A DNA stretch of 25,469 nucleotides, from positions 1 to 25,469 of the forward strand of contig CAZAQS010000042.1 in the NCBI GenBank assembly GCA_964486825.1, given 5' to 3'. The notes under the pieces are model-generated. The model was not told where the DNA came from, searched no databases, and saw nothing but the letters and a program-made list of their open reading frames with translations. Source of the stretch: CAZAQS01 sp964486825. Lineage in GTDB: Bacteria; Chloroflexota; Anaerolineae; Anaerolineales; UBA4823. Numbering within the stretch: the stretch's first letter is position 1; each line of letters opens with the position of its first letter. Shown here piece by piece: positions 14,125 through 21,976 of this stretch. The translations under genes were made by a program, and so were the position numbers.

Positions 14125-15321
14125 ATGGCTGATCGAAAAGTTCGTGTGGCTGTTAATGGTTACGGCGTTATCGGAAAACGCGTCGCTGACGCCGTTGTCT
14201 TGCAAGATGATATGGGACTTGCTGGAGTGGCCGATGTGACCTACGATTACCGGGTACGAGTAGCCGTCGAGCGTGGCTATCCCATCTTCGCCTCTGTTTC
14301 CGATAAACGTGGTGAAATGGAAGCAGCCGGCATAACAGTCAATGGGACACTCGACCAATTGCTCGAGCAGGTAGACGTTGTGGTGGACTGTACCCCTAAG
14401 GGCATCGCTGCCGGGAATAAGGAAATCTACCAGGCAGCTGGTGTCAAGGCGATCTGGCAAGGAGGTGAGAAGCACAACTTAACGAACTACTCTTTCGTAG
14501 CCCAGGTGAACTACGAAGGGGCTCTCAACCGCCAGTTTGCCAGGGTGGTCTCCTGTAATACGACCGCCCTGTGCCGGGTACTGCATGCCCTGCACCGCCA
14601 CGATTGGATCAAGCGCGCCCGAGCGGTTTTGTTAAGGCGTGGCACCGACCCGTGGGAGTCGCATAAAAACGGCATGATCAACACTGTCATACCGGAAACA
14701 AAAGTGCCCAGCCACCAGGGACCCGACGCTAAAACAGTCATCGAAGACCTGGATATCACCACCATGGCAGGCGCTGGTCCTTACAATTTGAGCCATATCC
14801 ATTTTGCCATGGTTGAAACCAACCGTCCGGTAGGCCTGGATGAACTTCGAGACGCCCTATGGGATGCACCTCGAATTGCCTTTGTCAGGGCAAGCGATGG
14901 GCTTGTGGCCCTCAACTCTGTATTCGAGTTGATGCGCGACCTGGACCGCCCGAGGGCCGACATGTGGGAAGTTGCAGTTTGGGAGGACGCTATAGCTNNN
15001 NNNNNNNAGCGGGAAATCTACCTGACCTTCCAGGTCGCTAACGAGGCTATCGTCGTACCGGAAACGATCGATTGCATTCGAGCTCTGACCGGGATCGAAC
15101 CAGACGGGGCAAAATCGATCGCAAAGACAAACGCCGCTATGGGGATTACCAAAACCTTCCTGCCACATACAACCCAACCGATTGAGCATTTAGTGGGAGC
15201 TGATGTAAGACATCCAGACATCGAAGCCGTTCGCGCCACCCGGGCTGAATTTATGGCAGTAGGATTTAAAGGTCACGAGGAGCCAGTTGATTCCGAGCCT
15301 TCTGAAGAACAGCCAGGTTAA
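14125..15321 (+). CDS. Type II (archaeal-type) glyceraldehyde-3-phosphate dehydrogenase
   Basis: A 398-residue enzyme that should interconvert glyceraldehyde-3-phosphate and 1,3-bisphosphoglycerate with NAD(P). The Rossmann start VRVAVNGYGVIGKRVADAV and the catalytic SCNTTALCR (C144) follow the archaeal GAPDH pattern rather than the usual bacterial GapA (ASCTTN). Archaeal enzymes are about 340 residues; this one carries an acidic C-terminal extension of about 50 residues after SIAKTNAAMGI. Ten Ns at 14998-15007 blank out codons 292-295 without breaking the frame. ATG 14125 has a strong GGGAGGT site; the longer frame upstream is not supported. Whether the cell also has a classical gapA cannot be seen here. 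Confidence 0.9.
   Translation: MADRKVRVAVNGYGVIGKRVADAVVLQDDMGLAGVADVTYDYRVRVAVERGYPIFASVSDKRGEMEAAGITVNGTLDQLLEQVDVVVDCTPKGIAAGNKEIYQAAGVKAIWQGGEKHNLTNYSFVAQVNYEGALNRQFARVVSCNTTALCRVLHALHRHDWIKRARAVLLRRGTDPWESHKNGMINTVIPETKVPSHQGPDAKTVIEDLDITTMAGAGPYNLSHIHFAMVETNRPVGLDELRDALWDAPRIAFVRASDGLVALNSVFELMRDLDRPRADMWEVAVWEDAIAXXXXREIYLTFQVANEAIVVPETIDCIRALTGIEPDGAKSIAKTNAAMGITKTFLPHTTQPIEHLVGADVRHPDIEAVRATRAEFMAVGFKGHEEPVDSEPSEEQPG
14998..15007. other. Assembly gap (10 Ns)
   Basis: Ten unknown bases inside the GAPDH gene. The frames on both sides agree, and the expected length between DAIA and REIYLTFQV fits relatives, so the gap size is probably about right. Confidence 0.99.
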
Positions 15322-15372
15322 TAGAGATGACCTTAGGCAGCTTAAAAAGTGAAAGGAATGAGGATTTATATT

Positions 15373-15687
15373 ATGAATGATGATTGCCATGTTGAAATCA
15401 TGCAAAAAACGGTCACCGAGGCAGAAAGAGAGGTCGTAGAAACCGTGGCATTGTCTATTTGGGGGATGGGATGTCCAAATTGTGCTGCCCGTGTTCGAAA
15501 CAGCCTGGTATCGTTACAGGGTGTTATCGAAGCGTATGTGGAACACTCATTGGGATATGCAAAAGTTCTTTACAACCCTAATCTGGTTAATCCTGAAGAA
15601 CTGGTTGAGGCTGTCGGCCGTGCGGGTGGGGATGGACGGCATGAGTATGGAGCTATCTTGGTGGGAAATATTGAGGGTTTGATGTAA
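15373..15687 (+). CDS. HMA-domain (heavy-metal-associated) metallochaperone-like protein
   Basis: A 104-residue cytoplasmic protein with a single HMA domain: VALSIWGMGCPNCAARVRNSL carries the metal-binding C-x2-C, and GVIEAYVEHSLGYAKVLYNP completes the fold. It has an extra N-terminal segment of about 30 residues with a Cys-His pair (DDCHVE). It probably delivers Cu+ to CopA or binds a regulator; this is inferred from the domain. ATG 15373 has GAGGA eight bases upstream and is preferred over GTG 15349 and ATG 15358. The next gene's GGAGGT site begins at its stop codon, so they are coupled. Confidence 0.85.
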   Translation: MNDDCHVEIMQKTVTEAEREVVETVALSIWGMGCPNCAARVRNSLVSLQGVIEAYVEHSLGYAKVLYNPNLVNPEELVEAVGRAGGDGRHEYGAILVGNIEGLM

Positions 15688-15700
15688 GGAGGTAATAGAT

Positions 15701-15898
15701 ATGGCGACGTCAATCCTAGCCCATCATTCTGAAAAAACAGAATTAACCCTTGAAATCTATGGACCGATCTCGGAAGATGCCTATACCCTGAGCTTAAGGG
15801 TAGAAGAACTTCAAGAACGGATCAAATGCCTCGAGGAAGAAAACGCCTGCCTGAGCATGCGAGTAGAGCTCTTGCAAGACCTATGCCTTGCAGAGTAA
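15701..15898 (+). CDS. Small coiled-coil protein, unknown
   Basis: A 65-residue protein. The C-terminal half (LSLRVEELQERIKCLEEEN, then CLSMRVELLQDL) shows leucine-rich heptads and should form a coiled-coil helix, with three cysteines. A strong GGAGGT site lies before ATG 15701, right after the HMA gene. I recognise no family. Being in the same transcript as the HMA protein, it may be a partner or a small metal-linked regulator, but that is speculation. Confidence 0.65.
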   Translation: MATSILAHHSEKTELTLEIYGPISEDAYTLSLRVEELQERIKCLEEENACLSMRVELLQDLCLAE

Positions 15899-16018
15899 AA
15901 AGGTTCTATGGCGGAAGAATCTCACCACAGTATCAAGAATATCCTGGTTCAACTCAAGGCGCTCCGCAACTGGTAAACCTGTACGTTGCCGACACTCAGC
16001 TCTGGCAAGAGTAGCAAC
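15899..16018. other. Convergent gap with no supported gene
   Basis: The 120 bases between the coiled-coil gene and the first SHOCT gene hold only a possible 22-codon frame (15908-15976) with a weak AAGG site. I see no terminator with a U-run. Confidence 0.3.
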
Positions 16019-16219
16019 TCACTCTATGTCTCGGCGCATTTCTTCAAACTCTTCACGGGTAATTTCACCGCGAGCATAGCGAGATTTCAAAATCTCCAGG
16101 GAGTTTTGGCGGACCTCATAGGGCCCCTGATTTCTCTGTTGATCCGGACGCCAGCCTAAAATAACGGCGATTATCCCAATCAACAGTAGCGGTAATATAA
16201 ATATCCATCCCATCATCAT
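16019..16219 (-). CDS. SHOCT-domain small membrane protein 1
   Basis: A 66-residue protein: one membrane helix (about residues 4-22), a short polar linker, and a C-terminal SHOCT motif LEILKSRYARGEITREEFEEM. SHOCT is a short helical oligomerisation module, common in small membrane proteins of unknown role. A strong AGGAGGT site precedes the first of three Met codons (16217-16219). It is the last of three paralogues arranged in the same direction. Confidence 0.82.
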   Translation of the reverse strand: MMMGWIFILPLLLIGIIAVILGWRPDQQRNQGPYEVRQNSLEILKSRYARGEITREEFEEMRRDIE

Positions 16220-16314
16220 TTAGCACCTCCTGAATTCTATCTGTAAGCTTGCCTAGGATACACTGGCTTTATCTATAGCTTCTTTTTAAATAATTGGTAA
16301 CGAGAAAAAACGCT

Positions 16315-16551
16315 CTAGATGATATCCTTCTTCATCAACTCATACTGCTCGCGGTTTATCTCGCCACGTGCATAACGCTTATCCAATATCTCTTTAATTG
16401 TTTCGTTTCCTTCAGGTGTATTTCTGTTTGTCTTGTTATCACCCCGAAAGAGGCTCCTGCCTATCCATACCGATAGAAGAACTAACCCGATCCAGAAAAG
16501 CAGCATCATCAAGACACCGAAAATACCAAATCCGAAACCAACTCCATGCAT
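16315..16551 (-). CDS. SHOCT-domain small membrane protein 2
   Basis: A 78-residue protein with a Gly/His-containing N-terminus (MHGVGFGFG), one membrane helix (about 8-32) and a C-terminal SHOCT motif KEILDKRYARGEINREQYELM. The start at 16551 was chosen because AGGGG lies about ten bases upstream; an ATG six codons earlier (16569) has a purine run directly abutting it and is less likely. It is the middle member of the three SHOCT genes. Confidence 0.8.
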   Translation of the reverse strand: MHGVGFGFGIFGVLMMLLFWIGLVLLSVWIGRSLFRGDNKTNRNTPEGNETIKEILDKRYARGEINREQYELMKKDII

Positions 16552-16634
16552 TATCAAACTACCCCTCATCCCTTCGTTGGTACGAAATATTACTCTTACA
16601 TGTCGTCACGATCCAGCCCTCTTGCGGCAACTGT

Positions 16635-16898
16635 TTAGCTTATATCCTTCAGTATCTGCTGGTACTCTTCACGGCTGATTTCACCCCGAGCAAAACGTTC
16701 TTGTAGGATTTCACGGCTGCTCGCCAGGACACGTCCCTGATTGGGTCTGGACTGGCGGGATAGCCAGACAACCAGTAAAACGATCCCGGCAATCAGCCCA
16801 ACCCAAAAGATCACGTTCAGAATCACGCTCACCCAACCCCAGGCGCCAAAAGCGCCTAACGTTCCAAAATTACCCAGATGACAAAGTCCATTGAACAT
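16635..16898 (-). CDS. SHOCT-domain small membrane protein 3
   Basis: An 87-residue protein with a Gly/Phe-rich N-terminus containing Cys and His (MFNGLCHLGNFG), one membrane helix (about 25-47) and the SHOCT motif REILQERFARGEISREEYQQI. ATG 16896-16898 is preceded by GAGAGGT. It is the first of the three same-strand SHOCT genes and lies divergent from the cytochrome c gene across a gap of about 240 bases. Confidence 0.82.
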   Translation of the reverse strand: MFNGLCHLGNFGTLGAFGAWGWVSVILNVIFWVGLIAGIVLLVVWLSRQSRPNQGRVLASSREILQERFARGEISREEYQQILKDIS

Positions 16899-17136
16899 AA
16901 TTACCTCTCTTTCTAATAAAAGCCTCTGGTAACACTCGCGTTTACTTGTCACCAGGACCAGGCTCAGTTACCTTATATGCTAATATTACCTAATCGATTT
17001 GAATATTCTTTGAAGGAACTTTAAAGGTTTGGTAAAGAATTCATAGATAAAATCATGCGGCTAAGAAAAGTCATAGCGGGCGAGGATATAATATGCGCGC
17101 TATGTTTCCCCTTTGAGAGCTTGGAGGAAATGTTTA
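16899..17136. promoter_or_regulatory. Divergent gap between SHOCT genes and cytochrome c
   Basis: This AT-rich stretch of 238 bases must contain the promoters for both directions. I see no gene, strong hairpin or ATAGGCA motif in it. GGAGG at 17123-17127 serves the cytochrome gene. Confidence 0.35.
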
Positions 17137-17628
17137 TTGAACTCTCGAAATTTCTTTATTTTGTTGCTGGCTGGAATACTATTGGCGCTTGTGTTAGCGT
17201 GGTTCCTTTTTATTGGTACCCCTGTTTTTTCTGGTCGACAGATCGTGATCAATAACACGCCTGTACCCCCTCTTCCGACTCTTGACGCTGGCAGAGTGGC
17301 TTCAGGAGCCGAGCTATATGCTGCTTATTGTGCTAGCTGTCATGGCGCTAACCTGGAAGGTGCTGCTGACTGGAAGAGAACGCTACCCGACGGTTCTTTA
17401 CCTCCTCCACCTCATGATAATAGTGGTCATACCTGGCACCATGCGGATGATCTTCTCGTGAGCATAACCTTGAATGGGGGAGACCCGGCTTACAACTCGC
17501 GTATGCCAGCCTTTGGCGACCAGTTGTCTGAACACCAGGTTCTTTCAATCTTGGAGTTCTTAAAAAGCAAGTGGGGGAGAGATGAGCGAGAGTTCCAGTG
17601 GTGGATCACTGCCAATCAGACAGAATAA
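17137..17628 (+). CDS. Membrane-anchored mono-haem cytochrome c
   Basis: A 163-residue protein with an uncleaved N-terminal helix (about residues 5-26) and an external class I cytochrome c domain. The haem site is YCASCHGANLEG and the likely axial Met is in NSRMPAFGDQL. It should carry electrons on the outer face of the membrane. The frame opens without an ATG: TTG 17137 has GGAGG nine bases upstream and begins just before the helix, while TTG 17113 would add eight residues. It converges with the disrupted histidine kinase gene, the stops 13 bases apart. Its partner oxidase or reductase is not in this window. Confidence 0.85.
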   Translation: MNSRNFFILLLAGILLALVLAWFLFIGTPVFSGRQIVINNTPVPPLPTLDAGRVASGAELYAAYCASCHGANLEGAADWKRTLPDGSLPPPPHDNSGHTWHHADDLLVSITLNGGDPAYNSRMPAFGDQLSEHQVLSILEFLKSKWGRDEREFQWWITANQTE

Positions 17629-17638
17629 GTTCTTCAAA

Positions 17639-18495
17639 TTACCGGGCAGATGGAACTGAAAAGGTGAAAGTGCTGCCCTTCCCATGGCCTTCGCTGTGAG
17701 CAAAAAGATGACCTCCTTGCGCTTCGACAAGGTATTTAGCTATCGTTAAACCGATGCCGCTACCGCCGCCTGCGCGTGAGCGCGACTTGTCGATGCGGTA
17801 GAAACGAGTAAAAATATGGGATAAGTGTTCGGCTCGAATGCACCAGCCTCCACCCGGCTAAGCTCTTGGAGATCGTCAACCAAATGGGCCAGGCGATCCG
17901 CTTCTTGGTAAATCTGTTGGAATGTGTCTTCATCTGCACGCAGGATCCCATCCATCAATCCCTCCATCGATCCCTTTATTGTCGTCAGCGGAGTTCGTAG
18001 CTCGTGGGCCACATCAGCGATCAACTGCATGCGCAGAGTTTCTGTTTTTTCCAACTTGTTTGCCATCTGGTTGAAGTTCAGCGCAAGCTGCCCTAATTCA
18101 TCTTGTTCCCCTTTGGATAGATCTCCCATAACCCGCACGCGTTCGTCATAATGTCCTTCGGCAATTCGCCGGCTGACATTTGTCATCTCTGTCACAGGTG
18201 CAACTACCTGGCGGCTGATAAAGATACTCACGATAACAGCTACCAGGAGGGCGGATAAAGCAGCCAGGGTTAAGGCTTCGACGACAGCAGCCCGAAAGCT
18301 ATTATATAAATCCATTTCAAGTGCGTCAGAGGGTTCCATCATGTCCGCCATGACAGACATATGTCGCTCGAAGGCAGTGGGAAGGGCCAGTTCGGCGGCG
18401 GTAGCCAGGACAATTACCCCAACCAGGATGATGATAAAGTAGGAAAGAAAGATCTTCCAACCGAAATGGCGTCGGATATAACCAGTCCAGTTCAT
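17639..18495 (-). pseudogene. HAMP-type sensor histidine kinase with internal deletion and frameshift
   Basis: The first part reads as a normal kinase: membrane helices near residues 14-33 and 72-93, a HAMP linker, and the HisKA motif DVAHELRTPL (H164). It continues to SRVEAGAFEP. There the frame jumps: the next readable homology, HIFTRFYRIDKS with AGGGSGIGLTIAKYL and GKGSTFTF, lies in another frame and ends at 17639. The N box and first glycine box of the ATPase domain are absent, so roughly 80-100 codons are missing at about 17826-17836. The remaining first-frame product would end at 17746 and be kinase-dead. The start overlaps the regulator's stop (ATGA). A real deletion or an assembly collapse are both possible. 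Confidence 0.82.
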
Positions 18496-19178
18496 ACTGC
18501 CTCATCGTCAAAGCGATAGCCAATGCCGCGTACAGTCTTTATAAAGCTTTCGTCGCCCAGCTTCTGCCGGATATGACCCAAATGCACATCCACTACCCGT
18601 ATGTCTCCGTAATAATTCGTCCCCCATACTTTTTCAAGCAACTGCTCACGGCTCAAAACCATGCCGCGGTGTTCAGCCAGGGTGCTAAGCAGTTCGAACT
18701 CGGTTTCTGTTAGCTCAACCGGGCGGTCATCTACCCAGACCTGACGGCTGGCAGTGTCGATACGCACATGACGGAAAGTAAGCTGGCTTCCGCCTTGTGT
18801 TTGGCTGGAAGCATGGATTCTACGCAAGGCAGCCTTGATGCGAGCTACCAGTTCACGCGGGCTAAATGGTTTGGTAACGTAATCGTCGGCGCCGACAGAG
18901 AGCCCCAAGACCTTATCGATCTCTTCGGTTTTAGCCGTGAGCAGGATCACATATACTTCTGACTCTCTCCTTAATTGGGTGAGTAGTTCGATCCCATCCA
19001 TTTCTGGCAGCATGATATCCAATACGATCAGGTCTGGTTTGTGGGCCCTGGCAGCTTCCAAGCCAGAGCGGCCGTCCGTAGTGGTGAACACCTGGTAACC
19101 CTCCGGCTTCAAATAAGCCTTTATCATGTTTAGAATGCCCGACTCGTCCTCGATGATCAAAATCTTGGCTTCCGGCAT
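18492..19178 (-). CDS. OmpR/PhoB-family response regulator
   Basis: A 228-residue two-component regulator. The receiver domain (residues 1-120) has the acidic pair IIEDE, phospho-acceptor D54 in LIVLDIMLPEMDG, and the conserved lysine in VTKPFSP. The C-terminal winged helix includes LTETEFELLSTLAEHRG and RVVDVHLGHIRQKLG, ending in TVRGIGYRF. ATG 19176-19178 has GGAGGG five bases upstream; the longer frame adds no homology. It overlaps the downstream kinase gene by four bases. Since the kinase is broken here, this regulator may be orphaned. Its targets are not evident; copper or envelope genes nearby are candidates. Confidence 0.93.
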   Translation of the reverse strand: MPEAKILIIEDESGILNMIKAYLKPEGYQVFTTTDGRSGLEAARAHKPDLIVLDIMLPEMDGIELLTQLRRESEVYVILLTAKTEEIDKVLGLSVGADDYVTKPFSPRELVARIKAALRRIHASSQTQGGSQLTFRHVRIDTASRQVWVDDRPVELTETEFELLSTLAEHRGMVLSREQLLEKVWGTNYYGDIRVVDVHLGHIRQKLGDESFIKTVRGIGYRFDDEAV

Positions 19179-19198
19179 AGAACCCTCCAAATCTATTC

Positions 19199-19510
19199 TT
19201 AATCTGGAAATATACCCGTAAAGAATTCTGCAAAGACAGCCAGGATGAGTAACCAGGCTCCGACAACGATAAGTATCCAACCTCCCCAGCGTTTGACATC
19301 AACGATACGGGCCCGAACCACTCCTACAATATAATTTTGTGCAGTAGCAATAGCATACGCCAGCAGGAACAGGGCCGTACCCAAGGAGAGGGCGATTGCA
19401 AATGAGAATGTATTTCTTGTTATGGATGGTGATTTTGAAACCACTCCATCTATTCCGGCATGGCGCGCGAGCAGCGTAACCAGCAACGGGAAGGAGCATG
19501 TTCTCCCCTC
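19199..19510 (-). pseudogene. 3' fragment of a CcdA/DsbD-like membrane protein
   Basis: The frame from about 19510 reads GRTCSFPLLVTLLARHAGID and continues with two or three more membrane helices to the stop at 19199. This matches the second half of CcdA-type proteins, including the second reactive Cys (TCSFPLL). No ATG start exists upstream: the frame closes at a TGA (19544-19546), and the first half with the first Cys helix is absent. It is a different subtype from the intact copy at 4443-5279. The 20-base gap to the PhoB-type regulator suggests it was once the first gene of that operon. Confidence 0.72.
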
Positions 19511-19764
19511 GAGAGAATAGCATAGAACTCTGGAGGATCTAAATCAATAATTGATTATCACAGAAAAAGTGAGGAAAATTACTTGTCTCTTTATATGCTT
19601 TATTGCTAATCTACTTCATTTAGCGAGAATAAGTAATTCCACTTGATCGTAATTGAGCCAATATGCGGTCGTCTAAAGTGTTTTTTATCGATACGATATA
19701 TCAAGAATTGGTTTACATGGATCTGGATATCTTGCGGTTGTTCAAAATTTTATAGGATGAAGAG
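19511..19764. other. Gap upstream of the ABC transporter operon
   Basis: About 250 AT-rich bases that must hold the promoter of the ABC operon. A small dyad ATCAAT-A-ATTGAT lies at 19543-19555. I see no gene and no insertion-sequence ends that would explain the truncated neighbour. Confidence 0.35.
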
Positions 19765-20865
19765 ATGCAGCTGGCATACAAAAACTTGTTTAGCGACAAG
19801 ACCCGCTTGATATTAACGATGGGAGGGGTAGCTCTGGCCGTGATGCTGATTTTGCTGCTCAACGGCTTATTGGATGGTATGAACAGCCAAATCACCTCAT
19901 ACTTGAATCACTCCCCTGGATCGATCATTGTTGCTCAAAGCGGAGTAAGTAATCTGCTCGGAGCGACCTCTCTGATACCACCGGGGATCATCGAAAAGGC
20001 GAATGAGGTAGATGGGGTATCCCAAGTGCTGCCGATCCTCTCACAATTCGTCATCCTGGAACTCCATGATAAGAAACAACCAGCTTATCTCATTGGCTAT
20101 GACACTTTTCTGGGTGGAGGGCCATGGAGGATGTCAGAAGGCCGCAATCTCATGAAGGACGGAGAAATAGTGATCGACAGCGTCCTGGCGCAGCGCCACG
20201 AGATCCGATTGGGTGACAGTTTGGATCTCATGGGCACGGATTTTATCGTCGTAGGACTTTCCCGCGACACCACGTCCTGGATGACCAGTTTCTTCTTTAT
20301 TCGCAAAGAGGACGCCGAAAGCCTGGTGCGTGTACCTGGAGCGACTAGCTTTCTGCTTGTTACTCCATCTGAGGAGGCATCCGCTGAAACTATCCGGCAA
20401 CGCCTATCTGATATGGCAGGGGTAGAAGCTTATTACAAAACAACTGTAGCGGAAAACGATTTAAAGCTCTTTGCAAAGGTGTTCTCTGCACCCCTGCGGT
20501 TGATGGTCGGCATCGCTTTTTTGGTGGGTACGCTGGTTGTGGGTTTGGTAATCTATACAGCAACCATTGAGCGGCAGCGGGAGTATGGAGTGCTCAAAGC
20601 TATTGGTGCGAGGAATCAAATACTCTATAAAGTAGTAATCATCCAGGCTATCACGGCGGCGGCCGCGGGAGCAGCATTCGGAGTGCCTCTGGTATATCTG
20701 GCTAGCTGGATAATCATGTTGATCCGGCCGCAGTTCCTAATCGTCCACGATCCATTGAATATTGCCTGGGCATTGATTGGTGGGTTAGGCATGGCACTGG
20801 TGGGCGCCTTGGTTCCGGCACGTTTGATCGCTGGTCTGTCCCCAGCTGAGGTGTTTAGTAAATGA
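19765..20865 (+). CDS. ABC transporter permease, FtsX/MacB type (1)
   Basis: A 366-residue membrane subunit with the four-helix FtsX/MacB layout: one N-terminal helix (about 17-38), a large extracytoplasmic MacB-type domain (about 40-245), and three C-terminal helices from APLRLMVGIAFLVG on, with the family motif REYGVLKAIGA. Such transporters usually work by transmitting force to external substrates or by lipoprotein/peptide export. AGGA lies seven bases before ATG 19765. It overlaps the second permease by four bases (ATGA). The two permeases are alike throughout and probably form a heterodimer from a tandem duplication. Confidence 0.9.
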   Translation: MQLAYKNLFSDKTRLILTMGGVALAVMLILLLNGLLDGMNSQITSYLNHSPGSIIVAQSGVSNLLGATSLIPPGIIEKANEVDGVSQVLPILSQFVILELHDKKQPAYLIGYDTFLGGGPWRMSEGRNLMKDGEIVIDSVLAQRHEIRLGDSLDLMGTDFIVVGLSRDTTSWMTSFFFIRKEDAESLVRVPGATSFLLVTPSEEASAETIRQRLSDMAGVEAYYKTTVAENDLKLFAKVFSAPLRLMVGIAFLVGTLVVGLVIYTATIERQREYGVLKAIGARNQILYKVVIIQAITAAAAGAAFGVPLVYLASWIIMLIRPQFLIVHDPLNIAWALIGGLGMALVGALVPARLIAGLSPAEVFSK

Positions 20866-21974
20866 TTCGATTGGCGTATCGAAACCTGTTCCAAAATAAA
20901 GTCCGCCTGTTCATCTCCACGGGAGGGGTTGCGTTGGCTCTAATGCTGGTCCTGGCCCTGGATGCTATCTTTTCCGGGGTAGAGCAGCAGATCACGGCAT
21001 ATATCGATAGCAGCCACGCCGATATCTTCATATCTCAGGACGGGGTGAAAAATATGCATATGGCTACCTCTTCCCTGCCTGCCTCAATAGGAGCGGAAGT
21101 CAAAGCCGTGCGTGGGGTGAGGTCAGTGACCCCAATCCTTTATGTGAGCAATGTCATCAGGGTAGGCGGTGAGAGCAACCTGGCTTATGTTATTGGCCTG
21201 CCTGAGGATGCCACCGCTGGTTTTGTATCGGAGATTACTGAGGGAATGAAAGTTCCCGGGAGAAACCAGGCAGTTATCGATCGAAAGGTGGCGGAAGCAT
21301 CTGGCGTTTCCCTGGGAGAAGAGGTGGAAATTCTTGGACATTCTTTTGGAATCGCGGGTTTATCGGAGGGATTAAGTAGTTTGGTCAACTCGGTAGCCTT
21401 CATCAGCCTGCCAGATTTCGCGGAAATCAGGGGTAGCCGGGATGTCATGAGTTTCCTGTTGGTGGAGGTGGAAGATGGTTTCGAGCTACAGGCTGTAATA
21501 AGGGCTATCGCGAACCAGGTAGAGAATGTCACTATTCAAACTACGCAGGAGTTTTCCAGGCAAGAGCGCCAGGTCGTTAAGGACATGGGTACCGATGTGG
21601 TTGCGATCATGAATCTGGTTGGCTTTTCTATTGGACTGGCGGTTATGGCGCTCACGGTTTATACCGCTACCCTGTCTCGGCGAGCGGAATACGGCGTTTT
21701 GAAAGCTTTAGGAGCGCGAAATGGCCAGCTTTACCGGGCTGTGTTGGCTCAGGCGTTGATCAGCGTTGGCCTGGGTTTTGGGATGGGCTTGCTCTTTACA
21801 CTGCTGTTATCCGTAATAATCCCCCGTGTAGGCTTCGACCTAAAGTTAGTCCTTAGTTATAGCTCTTTCGTAAAGGTATTGGCGGTATCCTTGCTTATCG
21901 GCAGTTTAACAGCCGTGCTACCGATCAAGCAAATTGCCGGGCTCGACCCGGCCATCGTTTTCCGAAAGAAGTAA
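20862..21974 (+). CDS. ABC transporter permease, FtsX/MacB type (2)
   Basis: A 370-residue paralogue of the preceding permease. The N-terminus (MIRLAYRNLFQNKVRLFIS) mirrors MQLAYKNLFSDKTRLILT, the external domain contains QDGVKNM against QSGVSNL, and the C-terminal helices carry RRAEYGVLKALGARNGQLY. It starts inside the stop of permease 1 and ends two bases before the ATPase start, so all three are translationally coupled. The substrate is unknown. By context (copper, cell wall, disulfide genes) an envelope function is most likely, but that is inference only. Confidence 0.9.
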   Translation: MIRLAYRNLFQNKVRLFISTGGVALALMLVLALDAIFSGVEQQITAYIDSSHADIFISQDGVKNMHMATSSLPASIGAEVKAVRGVRSVTPILYVSNVIRVGGESNLAYVIGLPEDATAGFVSEITEGMKVPGRNQAVIDRKVAEASGVSLGEEVEILGHSFGIAGLSEGLSSLVNSVAFISLPDFAEIRGSRDVMSFLLVEVEDGFELQAVIRAIANQVENVTIQTTQEFSRQERQVVKDMGTDVVAIMNLVGFSIGLAVMALTVYTATLSRRAEYGVLKALGARNGQLYRAVLAQALISVGLGFGMGLLFTLLLSVIIPRVGFDLKLVLSYSSFVKVLAVSLLIGSLTAVLPIKQIAGLDPAIVFRKK

Positions 21975-21976
21975 TT

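Noticed and set aside
15908..15976. Possible 22-codon ORF (MAEESHHSIKNILV...) after the coiled-coil gene
   Set aside because: Only a weak AAGG site, no recognisable homology and very short, so it is not supported as a gene.
17055..17255. Plus-strand frame overlapping the cytochrome c start
   Set aside because: It has no domain and runs out of frame through the cytochrome signal helix; the cytochrome frame with GGAGG and TTG explains the sequence.
13996..19743. Exact 12-base repeat TTGCGGTTGTTC upstream of GAPDH (13996) and of the ABC operon (19732)
   Set aside because: Several 12-base matches are expected by chance in 25 kb and the flanks are not alike.
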